From a virus: 32,975 bases of DNA. The stretch spans positions 1 to 32,975 of IMG/VR virus record IMGVR_UViG_3300012005_000031; one strand, 5' to 3'. Position numbers and translations under genes: made by a program. Shown piece by piece: positions 1-4,527 of the stretch (position 1 is the first letter of the stretch; the number at the start of each line of letters is the position of its first letter). Under the pieces are notes generated by a model. The model did no database searches. It saw only the letters and a program-made list of their open reading frames with translations, and was not told the DNA's origin.

Positions 1-32
1 TTGCGTTTTAGTACTTCACCCTTATATGCTCA

Positions 33-112
33 TGGTCTCCAATACAGGATTCGGACCTGTGTTATTCTTCGTCCCGAACGAAGTGCCATATACCAGACTA
101 GGCGAATTGGAG
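33..112 (-). tRNA. tRNA-Pro (anticodon CGG)
   Basis: On the minus strand the acceptor CTCCAAT pairs with ATTGGAG, followed by A and an encoded CCA. The D arm is GCC/GGC, the anticodon stem CTTCG/CGAAG encloses TTCGGGA (anticodon CGG), and the T arm is ACAGG-TCCGAAT-CCTGT. All arms are complete. It is the lowest-coordinate tRNA of cluster 1. Confidence 0.85.
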
Positions 113-120
113 ATTAAAAT

Positions 121-197
121 TGGTGGAAGCGGGGAGATTCGAACTCCCGTCATCCCGGGTAAGAGCCGGGTGTATTAGCCGCTGATACGACACTTCC
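121..197 (-). tRNA. tRNA-Lys (anticodon CTT)
   Basis: Acceptor GGAAGTG/CGCTTCC, then discriminator A and encoded CCA. The anticodon stem CCCGG/CCGGG encloses CTCTTAC, giving CTT, and the T arm is GGGAG-TTCGAAT-CTCCC. It is a canonical cloverleaf a few nucleotides from its neighbours. Confidence 0.88.
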
Positions 198-200
198 ATT

Positions 201-274
201 TGGCCCTTAAGAGTAGGATTCGAACCTACCACCGCGGCGCCCCGCAGCTCTGTCCAGCTGAGCTTATCTTAAGG
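201..274 (-). tRNA. tRNA-like gene with abnormal anticodon loop
   Basis: An 8-bp acceptor (CCTTAAGA/TCTTAAGG), discriminator G, CCA, a D arm GCTC/GAGC and a perfect T arm (GTAGG-TTCGAAT-CCTAC) are present. The anticodon arm is CTGCG-GGGCGC-CGCGG: a six-nucleotide loop with no U33, so no anticodon can be read (GCG or GGC are guesses). It may be a decayed tRNA or a non-decoding variant. Confidence 0.55.
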
Positions 275-277
275 ATT

Positions 278-562
278 TTACTTCTTCAAACCTGGCATGT
301 TACCACGCCGCTTTGTCCAATTGTAATCTGGTCCGGTCTCATCGACCCCGGGATTACCGACCGAGTTTGGATTCTCGGAACACATAGTGATAAAAGATAC
401 AGTACCTCCATCACGCTGTTGTTTTCTTAGCGTCTCCATAAATTTCATGGCGCTAGTCATCTCATCTGAGTTAAAAGATAGACAATCTGAAGTTACTAAC
501 TTCGTTTCATCAAAAACTCTTTCTTCCCAGTTTGTTTCTCTCATCCAATAAACTAAAAACAT
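278..562 (-). CDS. Small conserved phage protein of unknown function
   Basis: 94 residues when started at the ATG at 562, which has an AGAGAG Shine-Dalgarno site 5-6 nt upstream; a 19-residue upstream extension without such a site is less likely. The protein is hydrophilic with a conserved-looking C-terminus (GPDYNWTKRR). I recall similar short proteins in other large phages but cannot name a function. It sits between tRNA genes, so it is probably co-transcribed with the tRNA array and expressed from the same polycistronic RNA. No membrane segment, signal peptide or catalytic motif is visible. Confidence 0.7.
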   Translation of the reverse strand: MFLVYWMRETNWEERVFDETKLVTSDCLSFNSDEMTSAMKFMETLRKQQRDGGTVSFITMCSENPNSVGNPGVDETGPDYNWTKRRGNMPGLKK

Positions 563-669
563 TTTATTCTCTCTTTGCAGTTGATGAATTATATCACACT
601 TAGCAAAGAGTGTAAACATAGTCTACAGATAGCGATCAATCTGCTCATGATCGGTATTTCTTGTAGCCC

Positions 670-744
670 TGGAGAACCGTACGGGTTTTGATCCCGTCTA
701 CGTAGGGTGAAAGCCTACTGTCCACACCAGCTGACTCACGGTTC
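670..744 (-). tRNA. tRNA-Glu (anticodon TTC)
   Basis: Acceptor GAACCGT/ACGGTTC, discriminator T, CCA. Anticodon stem GTAGG/CCTAC encloses CTTTCAC (TTC), and the T arm is ACGGG-ATCAAAA-CCCGT. The T loop ATCAAAA departs from the usual TTCRANY but the fold is complete. Confidence 0.85.
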
Positions 745-748
745 ATGG

Positions 749-820
749 TGGTACCGCCGAGAGGAGTTGAACCTCTTACCAAAGATTCGGAATCTTTGGG
801 CCAAATCCGTTGGCGGCGAT
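749..820 (-). tRNA. tRNA-Arg (anticodon CCG), short D arm
   Basis: Acceptor ATCGCCG/CGGCGGT with A-CCA; anticodon stem AAAGA/TCTTT encloses TTCCGAA (CCG), the stem being extendable by two pairs; T arm AGAGG-TTCAACT-CCTCT. Only 16 nt separate acceptor and anticodon stem, so the D arm is compact (CCAA/TTGG with a 5-nt loop). Confidence 0.7.
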
Positions 821-822
821 AT

Positions 823-897
823 TGGTCTACCGTACGAGAATCGAACTCGTCTTCTCTGCTTGAAGGGCAGGTCACCTCACCAAAAGTGGAACGGTAG
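823..897 (-). tRNA. tRNA-Glu-like (TTC) with C33
   Basis: Acceptor CTACCGT/ACGGTAG, A-CCA, D stem CAC/GTG, T arm ACGAG-TTCGATT-CTCGT. The anticodon stem is four pairs (CTGC/GCAG) with loop CCTTCAA; read conventionally the anticodon is TTC but position 33 is C instead of the near-universal U. The identity is therefore uncertain. Confidence 0.6.
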
Positions 898-901
898 ATA
901 A

Positions 902-911
902 AAATCTTAGG
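902..911 (-). repeat. 3' arm of the tRNA-His flanking helix
   Basis: On the minus strand this reads CCTAAGATTT and is the exact complement of the arm at 986-995. Nearly the same pair flanks tRNA-Asn at 2855-2945. Confidence 0.8.
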
Positions 912-912
912 G

Positions 913-984
913 GTGACCGGTGGGTAACGATCCCACTAGCCAACGGAGTCACAGTCCGCGCCCTCGCCATTTGGGTTCGGCCAC
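913..984 (-). tRNA. tRNA-His (anticodon GTG) in an extended helix
   Basis: Acceptor GTGGCCG/CGGTCAC, D stem CCC/GGG with GG in the loop, anticodon stem GCGGA/TCCGT enclosing CTGTGAC (GTG), T arm GTGGG-ATCGTTA-CCCAC. No CCA is encoded. The acceptor stem continues outward, after one mismatch, into a 10-bp inverted repeat (see separate repeat entries), so the precursor would have an unusually long helix. Confidence 0.75.
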
Positions 985-985
985 A

Positions 986-995
986 CCTAAGATTT
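986..995 (-). repeat. 5' arm of the tRNA-His flanking helix
   Basis: Minus strand AAATCTTAGG, perfectly complementary to 902-911 and separated from the acceptor stem by one mismatched nucleotide on each side. Confidence 0.8.
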
Positions 996-1071
996 CTGGT
1001 GGTAGTCGCTCGCTCTTTCCTCGGTGATGCATCACCTGAGTACCAGCTTCGCAACGAACAACTACACGGCA

Positions 1072-1140
1072 GGAGCACACGGAATCGAACCGAAACTATC
1101 TGGGTCAAAGCCAGATGTGCAGACCACTACACTATACTCC
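1072..1140 (-). tRNA. tRNA-Gln (anticodon TTG)
   Basis: Acceptor GGAGTAT/GTGCTCC (with G-U pairs), anticodon stem TCTGG/CCAGA enclosing CTTTGAC (TTG), T arm with TTCGATT. No CCA follows; the next bases are T-GCC. About 85 nt upstream toward tRNA-His contain a 14-bp palindrome (GGTGATGCATCACC) but no recognisable tRNA. Confidence 0.72.
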
Positions 1141-1145
1141 AGGCT

Positions 1146-1217
1146 CCGAGAACTGGGAACGATCCAGTCTAATCGTGATTAACAGTCACGCGGTTGTCAC
1201 CTTGACGCCTCTCTCGG
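1146..1217 (-). tRNA. tRNA-Asn (anticodon GTT), copy 1
   Basis: Acceptor CCGAGAG/TTCTCGG, anticodon stem CGTGA/TCACG enclosing CTGTTAA (GTT), T arm ACTGG-ATCGTTC-CCAGT. CCA is not encoded (A-GCC follows). A second tRNA-Asn with the same anticodon but different stems lies at 2865-2935. Confidence 0.78.
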
Positions 1218-1223
1218 AATTGC

Positions 1224-1355
1224 AGAAGAAACCAGGCAGCACCTAAGGTAGCTACTCCTTCAATGCCAGCACTAACCTAAACATCGTTATGCGCACTTAC
1301 CAATGTCCACGTCAGCTCTCTTACCCATCGTAAGGGCAGTCAGAAGGTTTCTTCT
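1224..1355 (-). ncRNA. Candidate structured RNA closed by a 10-bp inverted repeat
   Basis: AGAAGAAACC at 1224-1233 is an exact inverted repeat of GGTTTCTTCT at 1346-1355. The enclosed 112 nt hold no tRNA T arm, but do hold a 5-bp hairpin on the minus strand (CTTAC-GATGG-GTAAG) and a GTAGCTAC palindrome. It fills a gap between tRNA-Asn and tRNA-Ala. It may be a non-coding RNA or a decayed tRNA; no function can be assigned. Confidence 0.35.
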
Positions 1356-1356
1356 T

Positions 1357-1428
1357 TGGTGGACCGTGTGGGAGTTGAACCCACTGGGAGTTGATTGCAA
1401 ATCATCTCTCCGTCCCGACGGACAGCCC
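1357..1428 (-). tRNA. tRNA-Ala (anticodon TGC)
   Basis: Acceptor GGGCTGT/ACGGTCC with A-CCA, anticodon loop TTTGCAA (TGC) on a stem with one mismatch (GATGA/TCAAC), T arm GTGGG-TTCAACT-CCCAC. A shifted reading would give GCA (Cys) but destroys the stem. Confidence 0.7.
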
Positions 1429-1450
1429 AGGCTTCTTGGTAAAAACAAAT

Positions 1451-1526
1451 TGGTGCTCACTGTCAGAATCGAACTGACCCATCCGGGGTTTCAAGCCGGT
1501 GCTTCCACCAGGTTAGCTTAGAGAGC
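1451..1526 (-). tRNA. tRNA-Phe (anticodon GAA)
   Basis: Acceptor GCTCTCT/AGTGAGC (one T-T mismatch), A-CCA, D stem GCT/AGC, T arm GTCAG-TTCGATT-CTGAC. The anticodon arm is CCGGC-TTGAAAC-CCCGG with a C-C mismatch closing the loop, giving GAA; the same C-C mismatch occurs in tRNA-Thr at 12537. Confidence 0.7.
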
Positions 1527-1584
1527 AATGGTGGAGTTGTTGCGGTACCCCTTAACCGGGAAGAGCAGCTTCTACTCTTCGCTT

Positions 1585-1658
1585 TGGCGACGCGTACGGG
1601 ACTCGGACCCGTTTACTCTGGTAGACAGCCAGAGACACTACCCATGTGTTAACACGCC
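1585..1658 (-). tRNA. tRNA-Asp (anticodon GTC), copy 1
   Basis: Acceptor GGCGTGT/ACGCGTC, discriminator G, CCA. Anticodon stem TCTGG/CCAGA encloses CTGTCTA (GTC); T arm ACGGG-TCCGAGT-CCCGT. The 58 nt between it and tRNA-Phe contain only a small hairpin (GAAGAG/CTCTTC). Confidence 0.85.
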
Positions 1659-1725
1659 AATATTAAAGCCGAGGGTCCGGCCACTCCAAAGAGTACCTGC
1701 CAACCTTATCTCAGCCTATTCATAA

Positions 1726-1793
1726 CAGGGAACAGACGGAACCGGGCTTTTGTTTTCACCAAGAAAGAAGTATCCGGCAATCCTACGCCACTG
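1726..1793 (-). ncRNA. Copy E of the bipartite leader/trailer RNA motif (no tRNA body)
   Basis: This shares with the four cluster-2 copies the minus-strand leader core GGCGTAG, then GATACTTC, and a trailer resembling CGTTTGTTCCTC. Here the usual inner AGAG/CTCT helix is replaced by CCGG/CCGG and the terminal pair is CAG/CTG, that is, compensatory changes. Only a TTC-loop-GAA hairpin is enclosed, with no anticodon or T arm, so this may be a minimal or decayed member. Confidence 0.45.
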
Positions 1794-1802
1794 CTGGGTG
1801 GA

Positions 1803-1900
1803 CGTGGTCGGAATCGAACCGTACCCAGGGTCCGCGGAGTCCCTGTCCATAACGCCCAAACTTGCGAGATTCTGTTACCCCTGCTAACCGCAGGACCATT
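1803..1900 (-). tRNA. tRNA-like region, unassignable or decayed
   Basis: Minus-strand parts include a D-arm-like GTTA-GCAGGGG-TAAC, an anticodon-like loop CTCGCAA on a weak stem, a strong stem CAGGG/CCCTG with a 10-nt loop, and a T loop TTCGATT between CGG and CCG. I cannot pair a 5' acceptor with the 3' strand, so it is not a normal tRNA. It may be a chimera, a type II tRNA or a pseudogene. Confidence 0.35.
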
Positions 1901-1945
1901 TTTCAATGGCAGCTAGTTCATCTTTCACTCGCTCTCGAACTTCTT

Positions 1946-2019
1946 TGGTACCCAATATAGGAATCGAACCTATGTCTTCGCTGTGTAAAAGCGATGCTAA
2001 TCCCCTCAGCTAATCGGGC
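1946..2019 (-). tRNA. tRNA-Val (anticodon TAC)
   Basis: Acceptor GCCCGAT/ATTGGGT, A-CCA; anticodon stem TCGCT/AGCGA encloses TTTACAC (TAC); T loop TTCGATT. Its 5' acceptor overlaps the stop codon of the adjacent homing endonuclease gene, which ends at 2010. Confidence 0.88.
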
Positions 2020-2021
2020 AA
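2009..2021. repeat. 13-bp direct repeat, copy 1
   Basis: GCTAATCGGGCAA occurs here, in the 5' acceptor of tRNA-Val at the end of the endonuclease gene, and again at 2735-2747. Confidence 0.8.
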
Positions 2022-2684
2022 TGGTAATTGATCTAGCATTTTCTTCGATATTACTAAGACCGTTACATTGTTTTGTTTTCTTACACTTTCAATTTTAACT
2101 TCATCCTTTTTAATAAGGTAATCATTTTTAGTATCAACGTACAAATTAGAATCAATCAAATAAAAATCAGGGTAATATCGATGACTTTTACCATCAGCAT
2201 CTATCCATTTCAATGGATCTGGACGAATCCATTTTATTTGTTGGTGTTCTAAAAATCGTGCATATTGAATTTCATATGAAGACTGTAGGTAGATTTTAGT
2301 CCCATCATTCTTTAGAAATTCCATTCTGACTTTACTAGTATTCCCACCAAAACCTCGTTTATGAGCAGCTTTAGAAAGTGATTCACTTCTCATTTTCTTA
2401 CTTTCAACCGACATATTTTGATGGAATTGTTTCATACTAGCAGATTTGTTTATCCTACCCTGAGGTGTATCTGTATTCCACGTTACCTTCCGGCCAGTTA
2501 ATTTAGCTGAAATATCTTTCTTTGTCTGTTCAGATTGAACAGATCCAATTCGTTTTTCACTAACCTTCTTATTAATTTCTTGGCGTTTACTTTTGGTACT
2601 AAAACCACGAGAACATTTTATCGAACAGAACCTTCCAGAAGCATATGACCCGTCATGTTCATTGTTACAATTTTCACATTGCAT
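2010..2684 (-). CDS. PD-(D/E)XK-family homing endonuclease (VSR/EDxHD-like)
   Basis: 224 residues from the ATG at 2684, chosen because TGGAG lies 6-7 nt upstream; an upstream ATG would start inside the preceding tRNA. An N-terminal Cys cluster (CENC, FCSIKC, residues 3-24) resembles a small zinc finger, a NUMOD3-like segment follows (about 50-66, KKDISAKLTGRK), and the C-terminal nuclease core has PDF at 172-174 and DTK at 184-186, matching PD-x(n)-(D/E)xK. It is a free-standing mobile nuclease expected to cut tRNA-cluster DNA lacking the insertion. Its last codons and TAG stop lie inside the 5' end of tRNA-Val, and its start is 16 nt from the CCA of the next tRNA. It resembles the gene at 12605 in fold and placement. 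Confidence 0.8.
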   Translation of the reverse strand: MQCENCNNEHDGSYASGRFCSIKCSRGFSTKSKRQEINKKVSEKRIGSVQSEQTKKDISAKLTGRKVTWNTDTPQGRINKSASMKQFHQNMSVESKKMRSESLSKAAHKRGFGGNTSKVRMEFLKNDGTKIYLQSSYEIQYARFLEHQQIKWIRPDPLKWIDADGKSHRYYPDFYLIDSNLYVDTKNDYLIKKDEVKIESVRKQNNVTVLVISKKMLDQLPLPD

Positions 2685-2699
2685 GTTATCTCCAAATCT

Positions 2700-2774
2700 T
2701 GGTGGTTCCACACAGAATCGAACTGTATTGTCTCGCTAATCGGGCAAGCATCTTAACCAATAGATGATGGAACC
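2700..2774 (-). tRNA. tRNA-Ile-like (anticodon GAT, C33)
   Basis: Acceptor GGTTCCA/TGGAACC, A-CCA, D stem ATC/GAT, T arm ACAG-TTCGATT-CTGT. The anticodon arm is CTTGC-CCGATTA-GCGAG; read conventionally GAT (Ile), but position 33 is C. The arm contains the 13-bp repeat shared with tRNA-Val, so it may have been altered during endonuclease insertion. Confidence 0.65.
2735..2747. repeat. 13-bp direct repeat, copy 2
   Basis: Identical to 2009-2021, here within the anticodon arm of the tRNA at 2700-2774. The two copies bracket the endonuclease gene (726-bp period). Confidence 0.8.
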
Positions 2775-2777
2775 GGC

Positions 2778-2849
2778 GGACCAGACGGGTTTCGATCCCG
2801 CTACCTCTTGATTGACAATCAAGCGCTCTCCCAATTGAGCTACAAGTCC
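2778..2849 (-). tRNA. tRNA-Asp (anticodon GTC), copy 2
   Basis: Acceptor GGACTTG/CTGGTCC, discriminator G, no CCA. Anticodon stem CTTGA/TCAAG encloses TTGTCAA (GTC); D stem GCTC/GAGC; the T loop has ATCGAAA. Confidence 0.8.
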
Positions 2850-2854
2850 ATGAA

Positions 2855-2864
2855 AAATCTTAGC
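2855..2864 (-). repeat. 3' arm of the tRNA-Asn flanking helix
   Basis: Minus strand GCTAAGATTT, complementary to 2936-2945 and matching the tRNA-His flank at 902-911 except for the acceptor-proximal pair. Confidence 0.8.
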
Positions 2865-2935
2865 TCCAGAGGCTGGGATCGAACCAACGACCGTCTCCTT
2901 AACAGGGAGCTACTCTACCGCTGAGTTACACTGGA
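2865..2935 (-). tRNA. tRNA-Asn (anticodon GTT), copy 2, in an extended helix
   Basis: Acceptor TCCAGTG/CTCTGGA, 8-9 TA, D loop with GG, anticodon stem CTCC/GGAG enclosing CTGTTAA (GTT), T arm GTTGG-TTCGATC-CCAGC. No CCA is encoded; the discriminator G pairs with the base before the tRNA and the helix runs on for 10 bp (2855-2864 with 2936-2945). Confidence 0.8.
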
Positions 2936-2945
2936 GCTAAGATTT
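2936..2945 (-). repeat. 5' arm of the tRNA-Asn flanking helix
   Basis: Minus strand AAATCTTAGC. The equivalent arm beside tRNA-His is AAATCTTAGG, so the last base has changed together with its partner. Confidence 0.8.
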
Positions 2946-2946
2946 C

Positions 2947-3025
2947 TGGTCCGTCGGACAGGAGTCGAACCTGCATGTGTCCAGTTACCTTTCACCTGGT
3001 TCGTAGCCAAGGGGGATACCGACGG
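2947..3025 (-). tRNA. tRNA, anticodon ambiguous (Arg ACG or 11-nt loop)
   Basis: Acceptor CCGTCGG/CCGACGG, A-CCA and T arm GCAGG-TTCGACT-CCTGT are clear. Two mutually exclusive middle arms exist: CTTGG-CTACGAA-CCAGG, the classic Arg(ACG) loop but leaving almost no D arm and a 20-nt variable region; or CCAG-GTGAAAGGTAA-CTGG, an 11-nt loop at the standard position. Confidence 0.55.
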
Positions 3026-3118
3026 ATTGTGATGTTCAACCTTATAACATCGTGGATATCTCTTCCAATATCATTTTCGCTACTAACTCGCTCACGCGCC
3101 GTTCGCTGGAAATAGGTC

Positions 3119-3184
3119 TCTCCGCCAGGAGTTGAACCTGGATCGTCGTCTTAGGAGGACAACGCGATATCCGATACACGGAGA
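3119..3184 (-). tRNA. tRNA-Arg (anticodon CCT), short D arm
   Basis: Acceptor TCTCCGT/GCGGAGA, anticodon stem TTGTC/GACGA enclosing CTCCTAA (CCT), T arm CCAGG-TTCAACT-CCTGG. Only 15 nt lie between acceptor and anticodon stem and no CCA is encoded. It is the first tRNA of cluster 1 in the direction of transcription. Confidence 0.68.
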
Positions 3185-3230
3185 GATTGTACTGCTCAAA
3201 TTGTAAAAGAACTTCTAAAGCTTACCACCA

Positions 3231-3260
3231 AAAGAAAAGGGAGCCTCGTTTTGGGCTCCC
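3231..3260 (-). terminator. Rho-independent terminator
   Basis: On the minus strand, stem GGGAGCC/GGCTCCC (7 bp) is followed by CTTTTCTTTT. It lies just downstream of the 38-residue gene at 3286-3402 and separates it from tRNA cluster 1. Confidence 0.75.
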
Positions 3261-3285
3261 TTGCAAATTTCCTTTTGGATGCAGA

Positions 3286-3402
3286 TCAAATCTTCTTGAT
3301 GTGCTCCGGCTTTGCAAGGGTAAAAATTATCGCCTCAGGGTGAATGACGCAGCGGTCATTATCCTGATTATGTTGCACGGCGGTAATCGTAAATCGTTTC
3401 AT
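3286..3402 (-). CDS. Small unknown protein (38 aa)
   Basis: The ATG at 3402 opens a 38-residue frame (starts MKRFTITAVQ, ends EHIKKI) that finishes 26 bp before a strong terminator. A TATAAATA late-promoter-like box lies at 3427-3434, about 25 nt upstream of the start, and a weak GAAAG sits in the leader. Placement between promoter and terminator is the main support; the protein has no motif that I recognise. Confidence 0.5.
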   Translation of the reverse strand: MKRFTITAVQHNQDNDRCVIHPEAIIFTLAKPEHIKKI

Positions 3403-3412
3403 TGCAAGGCTT

Positions 3413-3535
3413 TCAAATTGAGTAATTATTTATAAGAGAGCAAAAATTTTCTAACTTTTCAGCTGGAACTTCTTTGCTTATCCAAACAGTAAAGTCATTA
3501 TAAACTAACTTTTTGGAAAAGTAAACATATATTTT
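3413..3535 (-). pseudogene. Start-less ORF, possible gene remnant
   Basis: An open frame without a plausible start codon encodes about 40 residues with protein-like composition (KIYVYFSKKL ... VWISKEVPAE ... NNYSI), ending at TGA 3413-3415, just before the 38-residue gene. Its 5' end runs into the arm of the inverted repeat at 3532. This is consistent with a small gene truncated by that element, though a chance open frame cannot be excluded. Confidence 0.25.
3427..3434 (-). promoter_or_regulatory. T4-like late promoter box
   Basis: TATAAATA on the minus strand, identical to the T4 late -10 consensus, 25 nt before the 38-aa gene. Confidence 0.45.
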
Positions 3536-3680
3536 AAAAGAATTTTGAAAGAGATACTATATCATCGTTGTATATTACTTAAGAGAGCGACTCTTAAGTA
3601 GATGATGCGGTAACTCACATTCCAGAAGATTTCGAGGCTTCCTTAAGGAACCTAATATCTCTATCAAAATTCTTTTAAAA
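3532..3680. repeat. 149-bp structured element with 25-bp terminal inverted repeats
   Basis: The arm at 3532-3556 and the arm at 3656-3680 are complementary at 24 of 25 positions. Inside are a perfect 9-bp hairpin (ACTTAAGAG-AGCGA-CTCTTAAGT, 3577-3599), flanked by ATCATC/GATGAT, and a second palindrome TTCCTTAAGGAA (3639-3650). The folded form is a long outer helix with two internal hairpins. No frame of note is inside. It could be a non-coding RNA, an RNase III processing site, a replication structure or a small mobile element. Confidence 0.6.
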
Positions 3681-3771
3681 AAGACCCTGTTGCCAAGGCC
3701 AAAGGTAGGAGAGGGAGTCTCCAATACAAAGACAATTATAAACAGTTCTCTGGAGTTGTAAACGGTCTACG

Positions 3772-4458
3772 CTAAATTTTTTTGATCTTAACCGGGTTGA
3801 CAAATGTTTCAGGGTCGACGATGATCTCTTCCTCATTACGAGCCGTAAGGTAAGCCTTGATCAAGGATTTGTCGATCGTCGTAGACGCGATCTTAGGTTC
3901 CTTGTGGCTGAAGCGTTTAGCGAACCACTCTGCCTTCTTACGGTCCAACGTCCAGGCCAAGCCGCTGAGCTGAGAATCAACGTGGTACCCTCGATAGATA
4001 GTTACGGTCTGCGGCAGCTCATTGTAGACCTTCAGCTCATCCTCCTCCATCACGTTCTCGAGCCGATTAGGGTGATCATTGTCCCAGTAATACTTCCAGG
4101 TGTCGATGTTCTGCCAAGCGTTCTCGGTGTCGGTCCACAGTGAAACTACCAGCTGCCAATATTGATCATCTGGAATTTCGCTCTCTAGCTGTTCAAAAGC
4201 ATCAAGGCGGTATGGTCGTTCATGGAGATAGATGGCGGTGTGATAGTTGCCCTCTGCTATGGCCTTCTCGACAGCTTCGCTCTTAGCTGTGTACTGCATG
4301 TTAATTCGATGGTTTTCAAGCTCATGGTAGGGAAGCGAGAAAACTAGAGGATGCTTGAGGATCTTTCCGAAGAATTCATCTTCAACTAGGTACGGAGTCA
4401 GAGCTTCGTGGAGGGACTCCTCCTTGAACATAACAGCTAGATTCTCTATCGATTCCAT
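3772..4458 (-). CDS. ADP-ribosyltransferase-like protein
   Basis: 228 residues; AAGGAG precedes the ATG at 4458. The C-terminal half carries the three ART landmarks in order: YRG (R156), an SGLAWT segment (165-170) in the position of the S-T-S motif, and RNEEEIIV (207-214) in the position of the ExE turn. ART enzymes transfer ADP-ribose from NAD+ to protein or nucleic acid targets; several phages, including T4, use them to modify the host machinery. The family call is from motif order only. The N-terminal 140 residues are not recognised. The gene follows a strong terminator and stops at TAG. NADAR and Sir2 genes elsewhere in the window fit an ADP-ribose theme. Confidence 0.6.
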   Translation of the reverse strand: MESIENLAVMFKEESLHEALTPYLVEDEFFGKILKHPLVFSLPYHELENHRINMQYTAKSEAVEKAIAEGNYHTAIYLHERPYRLDAFEQLESEIPDDQYWQLVVSLWTDTENAWQNIDTWKYYWDNDHPNRLENVMEEDELKVYNELPQTVTIYRGYHVDSQLSGLAWTLDRKKAEWFAKRFSHKEPKIASTTIDKSLIKAYLTARNEEEIIVDPETFVNPVKIKKI

Positions 4459-4475
4459 TTCAACTCCTTAAAATA

Positions 4476-4512
4476 AAAGTGCCGATAGAGCATTATACTC
4501 TATCGGCACTTT
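4476..4512 (-). terminator. Strong Rho-independent terminator
   Basis: A perfect 15-bp stem (AAAGTGCCGATAGAG with its complement) and 7-nt loop, followed on the minus strand by TTTTATTTT. It ends the lipoprotein transcript at 4528. Confidence 0.9.
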
Positions 4513-4527
4513 CTTGTAAATTGAAAA

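Noticed and set aside
1030-1043. GGTGATGCATCACC palindrome between tRNA-His and tRNA-Gln, considered as hammerhead ribozyme or terminator
   Set aside because: The hammerhead core CUGAUGA...GAAA is absent and no T tract follows; left as an unexplained palindrome.
200-1906. Plus- and minus-strand open frames across tRNA cluster 1 (for example 645-875, 1303-1521, 1528-1725)
   Set aside because: They run through well-supported tRNA genes, have no ribosome sites and unlikely composition; these are chance frames in GC-richer tRNA DNA.
3690-3771. Possible regulatory RNA between the inverted-repeat element and the ART-like gene
   Set aside because: Only weak, short complementarities; nothing supportable beyond the 3' untranslated end of the ART-like gene.
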